From: a virus
IMG/VR virus record: IMGVR_UViG_3300022818_000051
Coordinates: 1-64,000 of that record
DNA: 64,000 bases
Direction: 5' to 3' (one strand)
Part shown: piece after piece, positions 23,805-31,198 of the stretch
Numbering within the stretch: the stretch's first letter is position 1
How the letters are laid out: each line of letters opens with the position of its first letter
Position numbers and translations under genes: made by a program
The notes under the pieces: model-generated
What the model was told of the DNA's origin: nothing
What the model saw: the letters and a program-made list of their open reading frames with translations, nothing else
Database searches by the model: none

Positions 23805-24139
23805 GAACAAAACTAACAGAACAACAAATTTACGAAGTTATTTGCAGTGTTCGGGATTATTATTTAACAGAAAAACCCTTAGATTATGGATTCTGTTTTA
23901 TATTAATAATCCGCCATAATCTTTTCTATAGCAGGGAAAAAAAACCCTATCTTGATTTTATCCGAAAATATGGCAACTTTCACAAACGGATATTTTTTAG
24001 AAGCAGCGATGATAATGATGCTAAAACCAAAGACAACACGCAGTTTTGGTTTCCACAGCGGGCGATTCAGCCCCGCATTGACCTGCTGAACAAGGCAATT
24101 AGTAATTATCTGAACAGCTTAACACAACCCGAACCATGA
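23801..24139 (+). CDS. Hypothetical protein (112 aa)
   Basis: Unrecognised. Basic and aromatic. Contains TQFWFPQRAIQPRIDLLNKAI near the C-terminus, a pattern seen in small phage proteins of this block type. ATGA overlaps at both ends. Confidence 0.62.
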   Translation: MRTKLTEQQIYEVICSVRDYYLTEKPLDYGFCFILIIRHNLFYSREKKPYLDFIRKYGNFHKRIFFRSSDDNDAKTKDNTQFWFPQRAIQPRIDLLNKAISNYLNSLTQPEP

Positions 24140-24354
24140 ACCCCCACGAAATCGAACAAATCCTGCGCGAAAACATTGCCGCATTGGATAAGCTGAAGGA
24201 AATATATGACGAGTATTTCTTGCCCGGAAATGATGAAATCATACTGTCTACCGTCGCCGATTGTGACCTAATCCACGCTGATGACATTAACCCTTATTGG
24301 GTTGACGAGAAACTGAACGAGTTAAGAAATAAATTATTATCTTTACCGCTATGA
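24136..24354 (+). CDS. Small acidic hypothetical protein (72 aa)
   Basis: Unrecognised, strongly acidic (NDEIILSTVADCDLIHADD) with helical ends. ATGA overlaps with both neighbours. Confidence 0.6.
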   Translation: MNPHEIEQILRENIAALDKLKEIYDEYFLPGNDEIILSTVADCDLIHADDINPYWVDEKLNELRNKLLSLPL

Positions 24355-24563
24355 CCCTCTCCGATATCCGCCGCATGGTACAGCAGGGCATCGCTGTGCA
24401 TTACCTAAACAACCAGTACGCCGTCGAACAGCTTGGCCGTGAACTGATTGTACGAAACATAAACACCCGCGACCATTTTTTCTTGACCGATTCAACAGGT
24501 ATTGTGCTGAACGGGAGGGAGGAATGGTTTTATAAAGAAAAAGAAACAACAGCTAAAAACTAA
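24351..24563 (+). CDS. Small hypothetical protein (70 aa)
   Basis: Unrecognised. Helix followed by strands (IRRMVQQGIAVHYLNNQYAVE). ATGA-coupled to the preceding gene. Confidence 0.6.
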   Translation: MTLSDIRRMVQQGIAVHYLNNQYAVEQLGRELIVRNINTRDHFFLTDSTGIVLNGREEWFYKEKETTAKN

Positions 24564-24573
24564 ACGAAACAAG

Positions 24574-24963
24574 ATGGAAACGACAAAACTAAAAGAAATA
24601 ATCGCAAAATATAAATCTTTATTGATTGCAAAAGAAGGGGATGAATTTATTTTTATCTCCAACACGAACAAAGGATGGGTTAATGCGTTTGAAAAAGAAT
24701 GCGAAGACGCTGGAATAAATTTATACTACACAACTGCTTGGGGCGGGAAGGATTATAAAATATATAAGGAATTGGAAAAACAAACCAAACTAAAAGAAAC
24801 ATGGAACACAATGACTGTTCCCGACTTGTGCATCTCGTGTCATGCCGAACCCCGCTATACCGCCGCCGAAATACTCGCCGCCGCTGAAGAGGGAGAAGTG
24901 TGCATGATAGATGCTGAATATATAGTAACGGTATTGCAAAGAACTAAAACAACTGAAAAATGA
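24574..24963 (+). CDS. Hypothetical protein (129 aa)
   Basis: Unrecognised. Lysine-rich N-terminal half and an alanine/glutamate-rich helix at the end (YTAAEILAAAEEGEVC). The composition change near residue 70 hints at two joined segments. ATGA overlap with the next gene. Confidence 0.6.
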   Translation: METTKLKEIIAKYKSLLIAKEGDEFIFISNTNKGWVNAFEKECEDAGINLYYTTAWGGKDYKIYKELEKQTKLKETWNTMTVPDLCISCHAEPRYTAAEILAAAEEGEVCMIDAEYIVTVLQRTKTTEK

Positions 24964-25181
24964 AAAAGCCAACTCTTTATTATCTCATTTCCTGCATCAC
25001 CGATGGTGCATGGGGAATCTATGCCACGTCTGACAACCCAAAACAACTCGGACAAGTGGCCGTATCTGAACTGACCTTAAACGCTGAATCACAGGAAGGG
25101 TGGTTTCTGCGTGAACTATTGAAGAATGTGAAAATTGTGTCTGAAAAAGAGGCGCGGAAATATGGAATTGTAACGAAATAA
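24960..25181 (+). CDS. Small hypothetical protein (73 aa)
   Basis: Unrecognised, strand-helix pattern (TLYYLISCITDGAWGIYATS). ATGA-coupled to the preceding gene. Confidence 0.6.
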   Translation: MKKPTLYYLISCITDGAWGIYATSDNPKQLGQVAVSELTLNAESQEGWFLRELLKNVKIVSEKEARKYGIVTK

Positions 25182-25192
25182 AACGAAACAAA

Positions 25193-25369
25193 ATGTGGAA
25201 AAGTATAATGATTATTGCGTTAATATGCGCAGGGTTACAATGGTTTCTATTTGCCCTGTGTCTACACACTCAGGGGCGTTTTAGCTGGGTTATATTCGTG
25301 CAAGCAATTGTGTGGACATTATGGGGGATATACTGTGTTTATCGTAATCATAAATTTTATAAAAACTAA
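25193..25369 (+). CDS. 58-residue two-pass membrane protein
   Basis: ATG 25193 after AACGAAACAAA. Two hydrophobic helices (IMIIALICAGLQWFLFALCL and VIFVQAIVWTLWGIYCVY) around a short polar turn, basic C-terminus. First of a run of small membrane proteins. Unrecognised; holin-like size but outside the lysis region. Confidence 0.55.
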   Translation: MWKSIMIIALICAGLQWFLFALCLHTQGRFSWVIFVQAIVWTLWGIYCVYRNHKFYKN

Positions 25370-25373
25370 TATC

Positions 25374-25442
25374 ATGTGGCTAATAACAGTACTTATAATC
25401 GTGTTCGGCGTATTGCTGGGCATAGGGGAGATATTTAAATAA
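25374..25442 (+). CDS. 22-residue hydrophobic peptide
   Basis: ATG 25374, 4 bases after the previous stop. Encodes one membrane helix (LITVLIIVFGVLLGIG) with a short tail. Very short, but it starts with MW like its neighbour and lies in a membrane-protein cluster. Confidence 0.4.
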   Translation: MWLITVLIIVFGVLLGIGEIFK

Positions 25443-25450
25443 CAAATGAA

Positions 25451-25648
25451 ATGAAAAAAGGATTAATTATTACAAAAAACCTATGTATGTATATTATAGG
25501 TGTTATAATTTTCGCAGTGATTCTTCATTTACCTACAAAAGAACCATTGCCCGAGTGTTTTTCAATTATTGTCGGTATCTTATGGGCTGTCTTTTTTTGG
25601 ACAAAGGCAATATTAGAGTTAATAAATATAAAGGAGGACGGCAAATGA
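25451..25648 (+). CDS. 65-residue membrane protein
   Basis: Two predicted membrane segments (MYIIGVIIFAVILHL and IIVGILWAVFFWTKAIL). Unrecognised. Its end carries AAGGAGG, the ribosome-binding site of the next gene, and it overlaps that start by ATGA. Confidence 0.6.
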   Translation: MKKGLIITKNLCMYIIGVIIFAVILHLPTKEPLPECFSIIVGILWAVFFWTKAILELINIKEDGK

Positions 25649-25791
25649 AAACCCAATTCATCCTGTCCATCGCCGCTACATTTGCGGCATGGTATGTCTA
25701 TCAGGCGACCGAATGGAACGTGGCATTGTGTGCCGCAATAGTACTGTCCTGCTATGCAGGGTGGTGTGTTTATCGGTTCATGAAAAACTAA
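25645..25791 (+). CDS. 48-residue membrane protein
   Basis: ATG 25645 with a strong Shine-Dalgarno AAGGAGG at 25631-25637, unusual for this phage. Two hydrophobic stretches (FILSIAATFAAWYVY and VALCAAIVLSCYAGWCVY). Unrecognised. Confidence 0.6.
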   Translation: MKTQFILSIAATFAAWYVYQATEWNVALCAAIVLSCYAGWCVYRFMKN

Positions 25792-25797
25792 ACGAAA

Positions 25798-25968
25798 ATG
25801 AAAAAACTAATAGCAAAAATCAGATGGCGTTTAGCCCTAAAGAAAATAACCCTGCCCGAAGCCGAATGGAAGGCTGGTAGATGTCTAAAATGCGATGGAT
25901 ACCCCAAATGCCCCGAATTCGGATGTCCCTGTAATTTTCATCAGTGTCTTATATTTAGAAAGCCATGA
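25798..25968 (+). CDS. 56-residue basic cysteine-rich protein
   Basis: Encodes a basic N-terminus (MKKLIAKIRWRLALKK) then seven residues-spaced cysteines in CLKC, KC, CPC and C, a likely zinc-binding cluster. Stop overlaps the recombinase start (ATGA), so the two are co-translated. Confidence 0.6.
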   Translation: MKKLIAKIRWRLALKKITLPEAEWKAGRCLKCDGYPKCPEFGCPCNFHQCLIFRKP

Positions 25969-26714
25969 TATACAAATATATTCGCTTCAGCACCGATTCT
26001 CAAGATCAGAAGCAACAGGAGCACACAATAGACGCATGGCTCGCTGCACGTGGAATGACGGCGGACAATACAGTCAAGGATGAGGGTGTGTCTGGTGGTG
26101 TGTCCTATAAGTCCCGAAATCTTTTGGGGCTTGTGCGGTCGCTGGCTCTGGGCGATACCCTGATAGTCTCCGAGATAAGCCGAATAACCCGTTCAGGCTT
26201 TGGGGAATTAAACGAACTGATTCAGAAATATTTCAAACCCAATCGCCTCAGGCTGGTAATCTGCAACGTGGGACTGGACATAAACTGCTCATCCATTGAT
26301 GCCATGACCGAATTGCAACTGTCCATGCTGGCGATATTCGCAAAAATGGAAAAGGAACTGATTGTCGGGCGGACGATTGCTGGACTGGGTGCGAGGCGTG
26401 AGCTATTGAAAAAGAACGGCGGCTGGACATCAAAGGCAGGCAACTGGACGACTGGATTTGGCGCACCCAAAGGTCGCCGCTTGTGCGAACTGGCGTCGGA
26501 CAATTCCGTAGCAACAAGGCGCAAAAAAGTATCGGACGACCCGCAGCGGCGACAACTATACGAACTGATACAAAATCTGCGCTCCCGTGGCGACACAATG
26601 CAGGCGATTACAGACACTCTGAATAATCTTGGATACAAAGCACCAAAGGGCGGGCTATGGACGCAGGGACAGGTATCAAGGGTGGTGAATGAAGAGGGGA
26701 AATATTTTGACTAA
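25965..26714 (+). CDS. Serine recombinase (resolvase/invertase type)
   Basis: A 249-residue small serine recombinase. N-terminal catalytic domain: YIRFSTDSQ with R7 and nucleophile S9, VSEISRITRS (conserved E/R region), and LSMLAIFAKMEKELIVGRT, the helix leading to the DNA-binding part. C-terminal HTH: DTMQAITDTLNNLGYKAPKG. Length fits resolvases or invertases, not large integrases. It could resolve multimers or invert a segment. Two 23-bp direct repeats follow directly downstream and may be its site. Confidence 0.88.
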   Translation: MIYKYIRFSTDSQDQKQQEHTIDAWLAARGMTADNTVKDEGVSGGVSYKSRNLLGLVRSLALGDTLIVSEISRITRSGFGELNELIQKYFKPNRLRLVICNVGLDINCSSIDAMTELQLSMLAIFAKMEKELIVGRTIAGLGARRELLKKNGGWTSKAGNWTTGFGAPKGRRLCELASDNSVATRRKKVSDDPQRRQLYELIQNLRSRGDTMQAITDTLNNLGYKAPKGGLWTQGQVSRVVNEEGKYFD

Positions 26715-26737
26715 TAAGCGAAACCCGTCAGGGATTC

Positions 26738-26783
26738 TCAAAAACAGGAAGTGAAACGTATCAAAAACAGGTAATGAAACTTA
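26738..26783. repeat. 23-bp tandem direct repeat beside the recombinase
   Basis: Two adjoining 23-bp units, 26738-26760 and 26761-26783, both beginning TCAAAAACAGG, identical at 20 of 23 positions. They lie 24 bases after the serine recombinase stop, a usual place for its binding site. Confidence 0.75.
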
Positions 26784-26797
26784 ATAAATGAACGAAT

Positions 26798-27043
26798 ATG
26801 AAAAAATTTAATGTCAACGACAAGATGTACATCCAAATTACTGAAAAAGGATGGAAGCATTTAAAAGAAACAGTGGGCGATGACTATGTTAAGCATTGCA
26901 TTAAGCCTTATGAGGTAACGAGAAACGGCGAAACGTGGTACAACCTCCAGTGTTGGGGTGCATTTGATTTGCTTCCGAGTAATTTTGGTGGACAGCCATT
27001 ATTTAAGACAAATGTGATGTTCGATGATGATGTTTTATCATGA
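26798..27043 (+). CDS. Small hypothetical protein (81 aa)
   Basis: Unrecognised. NVNDKMYIQITEKGWKHLKE suggests a helix-containing fold, ending in an acidic tail. Aromatic-rich middle (WYNLQCWGAFD). ATGA overlap with the next gene. Confidence 0.6.
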   Translation: MKKFNVNDKMYIQITEKGWKHLKETVGDDYVKHCIKPYEVTRNGETWYNLQCWGAFDLLPSNFGGQPLFKTNVMFDDDVLS

Positions 27044-27216
27044 AAGCAATTATCGAAATCAAACCCGACAGTCAAAATACTGGCATCTGGTTTATGAAAG
27101 GCAGAACAAATATCACATGGGACGACCTGAGTAGGGAAGAACAGGTGGCGATACTGAATGAGATGCTCGGATTCTACGACTTGTTTGTGGGGTGCGTAAA
27201 ACCCGAACCATCATGA
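27040..27216 (+). CDS. Small hypothetical protein (58 aa)
   Basis: ATGA-coupled at both ends. Encodes MKAIIEIKPDSQNTGIWFMK, then an acidic helix (WDDLSREEQVAILNEML). Unrecognised. Confidence 0.58.
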   Translation: MKAIIEIKPDSQNTGIWFMKGRTNITWDDLSREEQVAILNEMLGFYDLFVGCVKPEPS

Positions 27217-27416
27217 AAAACTATATGTGGGCTGTACATACTGGCCTGATATACCATGAAGGATTTGTCACGTCCGTATATGATAGGAAACAGGATGCTG
27301 AACGTGACATTCGGGCTAATGGATGCAGGTTTGACAAGAAGCAGGGTATATTTGTGAATGACAGGCAGTGTCTGTGGTGGTATGAAATCAAGAAGGTGGA
27401 TAGGAATGTGTTATAG
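27213..27416 (+). CDS. Small hypothetical protein (67 aa)
   Basis: Start at ATG 27213, overlapping the previous stop as ATGA; an upstream in-frame ATG is inside the preceding gene. Encodes MKNYMWAVHTGLIYHEGFV and a basic C-terminal half. Unrecognised. Confidence 0.6.
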   Translation: MKNYMWAVHTGLIYHEGFVTSVYDRKQDAERDIRANGCRFDKKQGIFVNDRQCLWWYEIKKVDRNVL

Positions 27417-27422
27417 TATGTT

Positions 27423-27481
27423 AAAAACGTTAAATAGATAGGATAAGTGAAATGAATGTAGTAATTTTGATAAAAAGTAGA
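27423..27481 (+). promoter_or_regulatory. Duplicated promoter-like leader, copy A
   Basis: 59 bases, 48 identical to copy B at 28994-29052. Contains TAATTTTG (27462-27469), a TAnnTTTG box ending 14 bases before ATG 27484, and the shared AGATAGGATAA further up. No TTTG at the usual 20-base distance, so this may be a distinct promoter type. Confidence 0.55.
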
Positions 27482-27483
27482 AT

Positions 27484-27723
27484 ATGACCGACCCATCCCT
27501 TCCCCGCACCTTTATAATAGACTACACTGTCTATTTCCTGAACGGACAATCCGAACAGCACACGACCAAAGTTAAGGGTTGCACGACCGACCTGTTCGCT
27601 AAGTTAAAACTCGAAGTTTGGCTATGTAAAAAATATTCGGGAATGGAGCGGATGGAAATACAAAAGTGCAGGGAGTGGACGGCGGTGAATGAATTATTTA
27701 ACGGATTTGGAATGAAATTTTGA
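27484..27723 (+). CDS. Hypothetical protein (79 aa)
   Basis: Starts MTDPSLPRTF; the gene at 29055 starts MVAPSFPITP from a related nucleotide sequence, so the promoter and first codons are duplicated. Rest unrecognised (strand-rich, then CREWTAVNELFNGFGMKF). The TnpB element follows its stop directly. Confidence 0.6.
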   Translation: MTDPSLPRTFIIDYTVYFLNGQSEQHTTKVKGCTTDLFAKLKLEVWLCKKYSGMERMEIQKCREWTAVNELFNGFGMKF

Positions 27724-27732
27724 ACGCCTATC

Positions 27733-27754
27733 CCCTGAAAGGCTAGCCTCAAGG
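27733..27754 (-). ncRNA. Candidate omega/reRNA 3' hairpin of TnpB
   Basis: On the minus strand, 2 bases past the tnpB stop: CCTTGA pairs with TCAGGG around the palindrome GGCTAGCC. In IS605-family elements the guide RNA overlaps the end of tnpB and ends at such a right-end hairpin, with the guide read from flanking DNA (here descending from about 27732). Position fits, but the transcript is not shown. Confidence 0.45.
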
Positions 27755-27755
27755 A

Positions 27756-28937
27756 CTAAACCAAAAGTTTAACCTTGAATTTTTCTTCCTTCATAGTCCC
27801 GGCTAATGCTGGCAACTCCAGAAGCTCTTCGGGGCGTTCCACCCCTGAATATTTTAGTAATCCCCAATCCAAAATATTGAGAGCAGCATTTTTATCACGC
27901 AATACCAACTCCCCACACTTGGGGCAAATCCATGTTCGATCTGCAAGGGTTAAATCCTTATTGATATATCCACATCTATTATGTATTTTGCTACTGGGGT
28001 CGAATCGTCCTATTTCGAGTACATTCTTTCCCCTCCATTCTGATTTATATTTCAAAAATGTCACAAACATCCCCCAACCTGCATCACTAATGGATAGGGC
28101 GAGATGATGATTTTTTATCATATTTTTCGGGGATAAATTCTCAATGCAAATAGTATCATATTGCTTGGTTATTGCATCTGACGCTTTATGCAAGAAATCC
28201 TTTCTTTGGTTGGTTACTTTTTCGTATAATTTGGCTACTTTGTAATTTGCTTCTTTGCGATTATTGCTTCCTTTTAATTTACGAGAAGCCCTATGTTGCA
28301 ACACTTTTAATCTTTTCAAGGATTTTCGCAAACATTTTGGGTTCTCAATTTCAGCACCATTAGAGAGTACCGCAAAAGTTTTTATTCCTAAATCAATACC
28401 TATGGATGTTTTTTTGTCCATAGGCTTTTTATCTGGTATATTAATTCCTGTTTCGATTAGTATGGAGACGAAATATTTATTGGTCGGGGTTTTACTAATA
28501 GTTGCGCTTCGGATGATTCCATTTAATGGACGGCAGAGTACCATCTTGATTCCATTTTTGAATTTTGGAATGTATAAGCAATCGCTTTTAATGGTTATTT
28601 TCTGTGGGCAATGAAATGACTGATTATTGGATTTCTTTTTAAAGTTTGGGAATTTAGCTCGGCCTTTGAAAAAATTATTATATGCGCTATCTAAATTAAG
28701 TAGGGAATATTGCAATGATTGACTATTAACCTCTCTTAACCATTCATGTTCAACCTTTAATCCCCTTAATTGCGCTTGTAAATCATATCTGGAAAGAGTA
28801 ATTCCTGATGTTGAATATGCCTCTGTTTTTCTGCTTAATGCAAGATTGTAGATAAATCGGACACAACCAAAATGTTTAGCCATTAATTCCTTTTGGGAAT
28901 TATCAGGATATAGTCGATATTTATTAGCCTTCAACAT
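27756..28937 (-). CDS. tnpB: TnpB RNA-guided nuclease (IS605 OrfB family)
   Basis: 393 residues from ATG 28937 (MLKANKYRLYPDNSQKELM), the usual family start; 13 extra upstream residues are possible. RuvC-like site complete: D182 in GIDLGIKTF, E266 in CIENLS and D348 in LRDKNAALNI. The zinc finger keeps C322, C338 and C341, but the first ligand is H319 (SKIHNRCG instead of the usual C-x-x-C). RNA-guided DNA cleavage is established for TnpB relatives; activity here is inferred. It may behave as a homing enzyme without TnpA. Confidence 0.9.
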   Translation of the reverse strand: MLKANKYRLYPDNSQKELMAKHFGCVRFIYNLALSRKTEAYSTSGITLSRYDLQAQLRGLKVEHEWLREVNSQSLQYSLLNLDSAYNNFFKGRAKFPNFKKKSNNQSFHCPQKITIKSDCLYIPKFKNGIKMVLCRPLNGIIRSATISKTPTNKYFVSILIETGINIPDKKPMDKKTSIGIDLGIKTFAVLSNGAEIENPKCLRKSLKRLKVLQHRASRKLKGSNNRKEANYKVAKLYEKVTNQRKDFLHKASDAITKQYDTICIENLSPKNMIKNHHLALSISDAGWGMFVTFLKYKSEWRGKNVLEIGRFDPSSKIHNRCGYINKDLTLADRTWICPKCGELVLRDKNAALNILDWGLLKYSGVERPEELLELPALAGTMKEEKFKVKLLV

Positions 28938-28941
28938 ATAA

Positions 28942-28972
28942 CAAAGGTACAATAAATATTTAACAAAAACAA
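28942..28972 (-). promoter_or_regulatory. tnpB promoter (nearly leaderless)
   Basis: Minus strand: TTG (28972-28970), 20-base spacer, TACCTTTG (28949-28942), then ATG at 28937. Transcription would begin at or next to the start codon. Confidence 0.6.
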
Positions 28973-28993
28973 GCATTTTGGTTAAAAATATTT

Positions 28994-29052
28994 AAAAGTG
29001 TTAAAAAGATAGGATAAATGAAATTGAATTAGTAATTTTGAAGAAAAATAGA
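28994..29052 (+). promoter_or_regulatory. Duplicated promoter-like leader, copy B
   Basis: Partner of 27423-27481 (48 of 59 identical), with TAATTTTG at 29033-29040 and the same 14-base distance to ATG 29055. It lies just outside the tnpB promoter. Confidence 0.55.
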
Positions 29053-29054
29053 TC

Positions 29055-29240
29055 ATGGTCGCCCCATCCTTCCCCATTACCCCCACAAGCTGCCTCCAAA
29101 AAGGTACGCTATGGTATCTTGGTACGGACAATCACTGGCGGGAACTGATGACAAACAGCTATTTCTGGTTCATCCAGCAAGAAAAACGCAATCTTGTCAT
29201 GCGTGGATTTGACAAGGAAAGATTTAAGATAACATACTAA
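29055..29240 (+). CDS. Small hypothetical protein (61 aa)
   Basis: Starts MVAPSFPITPTSCLQKGTLW; related at the beginning to the 27484 gene but different after. Aromatic-rich (NHWRELMTNSYFWFIQQEK). Unrecognised. Confidence 0.55.
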   Translation: MVAPSFPITPTSCLQKGTLWYLGTDNHWRELMTNSYFWFIQQEKRNLVMRGFDKERFKITY

Positions 29241-29243
29241 ATT

Positions 29244-29528
29244 ATGACCCGAATATCAGATAAAAAGCTCGAAGAGGCTTTGCACGTATGCTATGAACGA
29301 TTATACGCCGCATCGACCCCGCCTGCCGACTTTAACGAGTTGGTAGCGAATGCAGTACCCGACCCGATAACAGGGCGGAAAACGATCCCGATGGATGACT
29401 ATGAAATTTCCGATGCCGATATGGATAGGATAGTAAAAGATGTTATAAAAGAATACAAGATTCCAAAATGGATGGGATTTTCTCCAGCCGTATATCTGGG
29501 ATGTTCACCAAGAACCAAAAAAAGATGA
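29244..29528 (+). CDS. Hypothetical protein (94 aa)
   Basis: Unrecognised, helical and acidic (IPMDDYEISDADMDRIVKDV). Stop overlaps the next start by ATGA. Confidence 0.6.
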   Translation: MTRISDKKLEEALHVCYERLYAASTPPADFNELVANAVPDPITGRKTIPMDDYEISDADMDRIVKDVIKEYKIPKWMGFSPAVYLGCSPRTKKR

Positions 29529-29617
29529 AACGCAAACCAATGATTGACCCCGAACTAATCGCAGCAGGGGTGTTTCTAATAGTAATAATAACTTTAGCAA
29601 TAATGAATATATGGTAA
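29525..29617 (+). CDS. 30-residue single-pass membrane protein
   Basis: ATGA-coupled. Encodes MKRKPMIDPELIAAGVFLIV followed by IITLAIMNIW: a basic start and one membrane helix. Overlaps the next gene by 7 bases. Confidence 0.5.
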   Translation: MKRKPMIDPELIAAGVFLIVIITLAIMNIW

Positions 29618-29907
29618 AAGAATATAAACTACACGAATTCCTTGGTCGCCATGTCGTTCTTACCCCGACCCGCAAAGCATCGGATATGCACCCTGAAGCG
29701 AATTTTGACGACACTGGCTGGGCATTATGCGGACGGCTGCTGCGGGGCGAAACGATACCCGATTTTGCCAGACGCGCCGAGGCCGCACATGAGAGGCATG
29801 ATGCGGAAAATACGGACGAAGAAATCGCAAGAATAAGAAGGAAGATAAAAATAGACGAAAGAGTTATGAACTGTTTAAAAGAAGATGAGATATGCAACCA
29901 TCCCTGA
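29611..29907 (+). CDS. Hypothetical protein (98 aa)
   Basis: Unrecognised, with a strand-rich start (HEFLGRHVVLTPTRK) and a charged helical second half. Overlaps both neighbours (7 and 16 bases). Confidence 0.6.
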   Translation: MVKEYKLHEFLGRHVVLTPTRKASDMHPEANFDDTGWALCGRLLRGETIPDFARRAEAAHERHDAENTDEEIARIRRKIKIDERVMNCLKEDEICNHP

Positions 29908-30158
29908 ATACCCCCTATGTCTGCCGCTACAAGTCTGACGGCAGACTGTTGAACCCCATTGAGCCGCACGAGCCATACTTGGCTTACACCCCGAATCGGA
30001 AGGCAAGGCGCGAATCACTGAATGTACCCCGATTCTGCGGTAATACACGAGGCGCACACCTGACTGTAACACCTACCGCTGCGTATAGACGTGTAAGGCA
30101 GAGGTATAAAACTGCGGATGGCAGAATGGTATGGATACTGCATTATTTGGAGGGATGA
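29892..30158 (+). CDS. Basic hypothetical protein (88 aa)
   Basis: Unrecognised, arginine-rich (NRKARRESLNVPRF, RRVRQRYKTADGR), so nucleic-acid binding is possible. GC-richer than flanking genes. Confidence 0.58.
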   Translation: MQPSLNTPYVCRYKSDGRLLNPIEPHEPYLAYTPNRKARRESLNVPRFCGNTRGAHLTVTPTAAYRRVRQRYKTADGRMVWILHYLEG

Positions 30159-30161
30159 AAA

Positions 30162-30698
30162 ATGAAGAACCTGCCAGAAAAAATTTACTTGGACTTGGGT
30201 TTCACACCCGACATGGTGACTGACTTTAACGACCTCAAACAGGTCACTTGGAGCAAAGACAATGCAACAGGTGAGGGGATTGAATATGTGAGAAAACCCG
30301 CACCGTCCGAATCAGTCAACCCGTCACCTGAACAAATAGCAGAGGAAGTATACCCGTGTGATAGTGGTGTGCTTAGTCTTGATGTGTCGTTAGATAGAAA
30401 AGCGTTTATTGTTGGTTATAATTATCTTTTGTCATTTTCCCGAAGTCAGGAAGATAGCGTAAATAGCGACATGATGGATGCGTTAAAAATGGCTCAAATA
30501 TTGTTAGCAGAAAATTTACCTTCGATTCGGGAACTCGGTAATACAAAACTGGAAAAGATGACAACTTCTCCAAGTTGTAACCAAAGCGATTATAATGCAA
30601 AAGCGTCAGAGTTGCATGGGGAAAATCAGTATGCAAGTAATTTACTTAAGAAAATTAGCACTTTTATCACCAACACTGAAAAACAAACCGAGAAATGA
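30162..30698 (+). CDS. Hypothetical protein (178 aa)
   Basis: Unrecognised. N-terminal part (IYLDLGFTPDMVTDFNDLK) and a helical centre (MMDALKMAQILLAENLPSIRE), with a serine/asparagine-rich tail. One of the larger genes of the early block. ATGA overlap with the next gene. Confidence 0.62.
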   Translation: MKNLPEKIYLDLGFTPDMVTDFNDLKQVTWSKDNATGEGIEYVRKPAPSESVNPSPEQIAEEVYPCDSGVLSLDVSLDRKAFIVGYNYLLSFSRSQEDSVNSDMMDALKMAQILLAENLPSIRELGNTKLEKMTTSPSCNQSDYNAKASELHGENQYASNLLKKISTFITNTEKQTEK

Positions 30699-30979
30699 AA
30701 ACAACTAACCCAATTTGCCCTTATGATAAAAAAGAATGCAGCCCCAATATTTATGGATTCATGGAAATGGATGGGTACTTAGATTGTACAGGTTGCAACC
30801 GAAAGAATAAAGTAGCCCCAATCTGTCCTTTTGATGGAAAAGATTGTAGCGGTTACGAGTCATTAAGTGGCTGCGCTGCCTGTCATGATTGCACCCGTGA
30901 AAATAATGGTGTGCGTGAAACTGGTGGAATGCCAGCGATGGAGAAGATTTGGAAATTTATAAAATCCCTAAAGCCATGA
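30695..30979 (+). CDS. Cysteine-rich protein with duplicated zinc motif
   Basis: A 94-residue protein with two similar cysteine modules: ICPYDKKEC...DCTGC and ICPFDGKDC...GCAACHDC. About twelve cysteines suggest two metal sites. Role unknown. ATGAAAACA start coupled to the preceding stop. Confidence 0.65.
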   Translation: MKTTNPICPYDKKECSPNIYGFMEMDGYLDCTGCNRKNKVAPICPFDGKDCSGYESLSGCAACHDCTRENNGVRETGGMPAMEKIWKFIKSLKP

Positions 30980-31197
30980 ACGAACTAATCTGCACCACTT
31001 TCTCCAATAAGGGAATATGGTCAACGCCGATAATTGAAATCATGTCTTCCGACCTGCGCTACTCAACTGATACTGGCACAGGATTCCACGGACTACAGGT
31101 GAATGAGAATCTGCAACCTGACGAGGAAGAAATTAAAGGGCTTTGTTTGGAAATATCGGGAAAGATTCTGGAATTATATAAATTAATAAATAAGTAA
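30976..31197 (+). CDS. Small hypothetical protein (73 aa)
   Basis: Start at ATG 30976, which overlaps the preceding stop as ATGA; an upstream in-frame ATG lies inside that gene. Begins MNELICTTFSNKGIWSTP, ends in a helix. Unrecognised. Confidence 0.6.
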   Translation: MNELICTTFSNKGIWSTPIIEIMSSDLRYSTDTGTGFHGLQVNENLQPDEEEIKGLCLEISGKILELYKLINK

Positions 31198-31198
31198 T

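Larger units (their letters stand above)
27724..28980 (-). mobile_element. Orphan TnpB (IS605/IS1341-like) element
   Basis: An element comprising tnpB, its 3' hairpin and its promoter, with no tnpA transposase nearby. It lies between two directly repeated promoter-plus-start segments (27423 and 28994) on the other strand. The exact ends are not certain; the left limit is taken at the stop of the preceding gene and the right limit just upstream of copy B. Confidence 0.7.
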
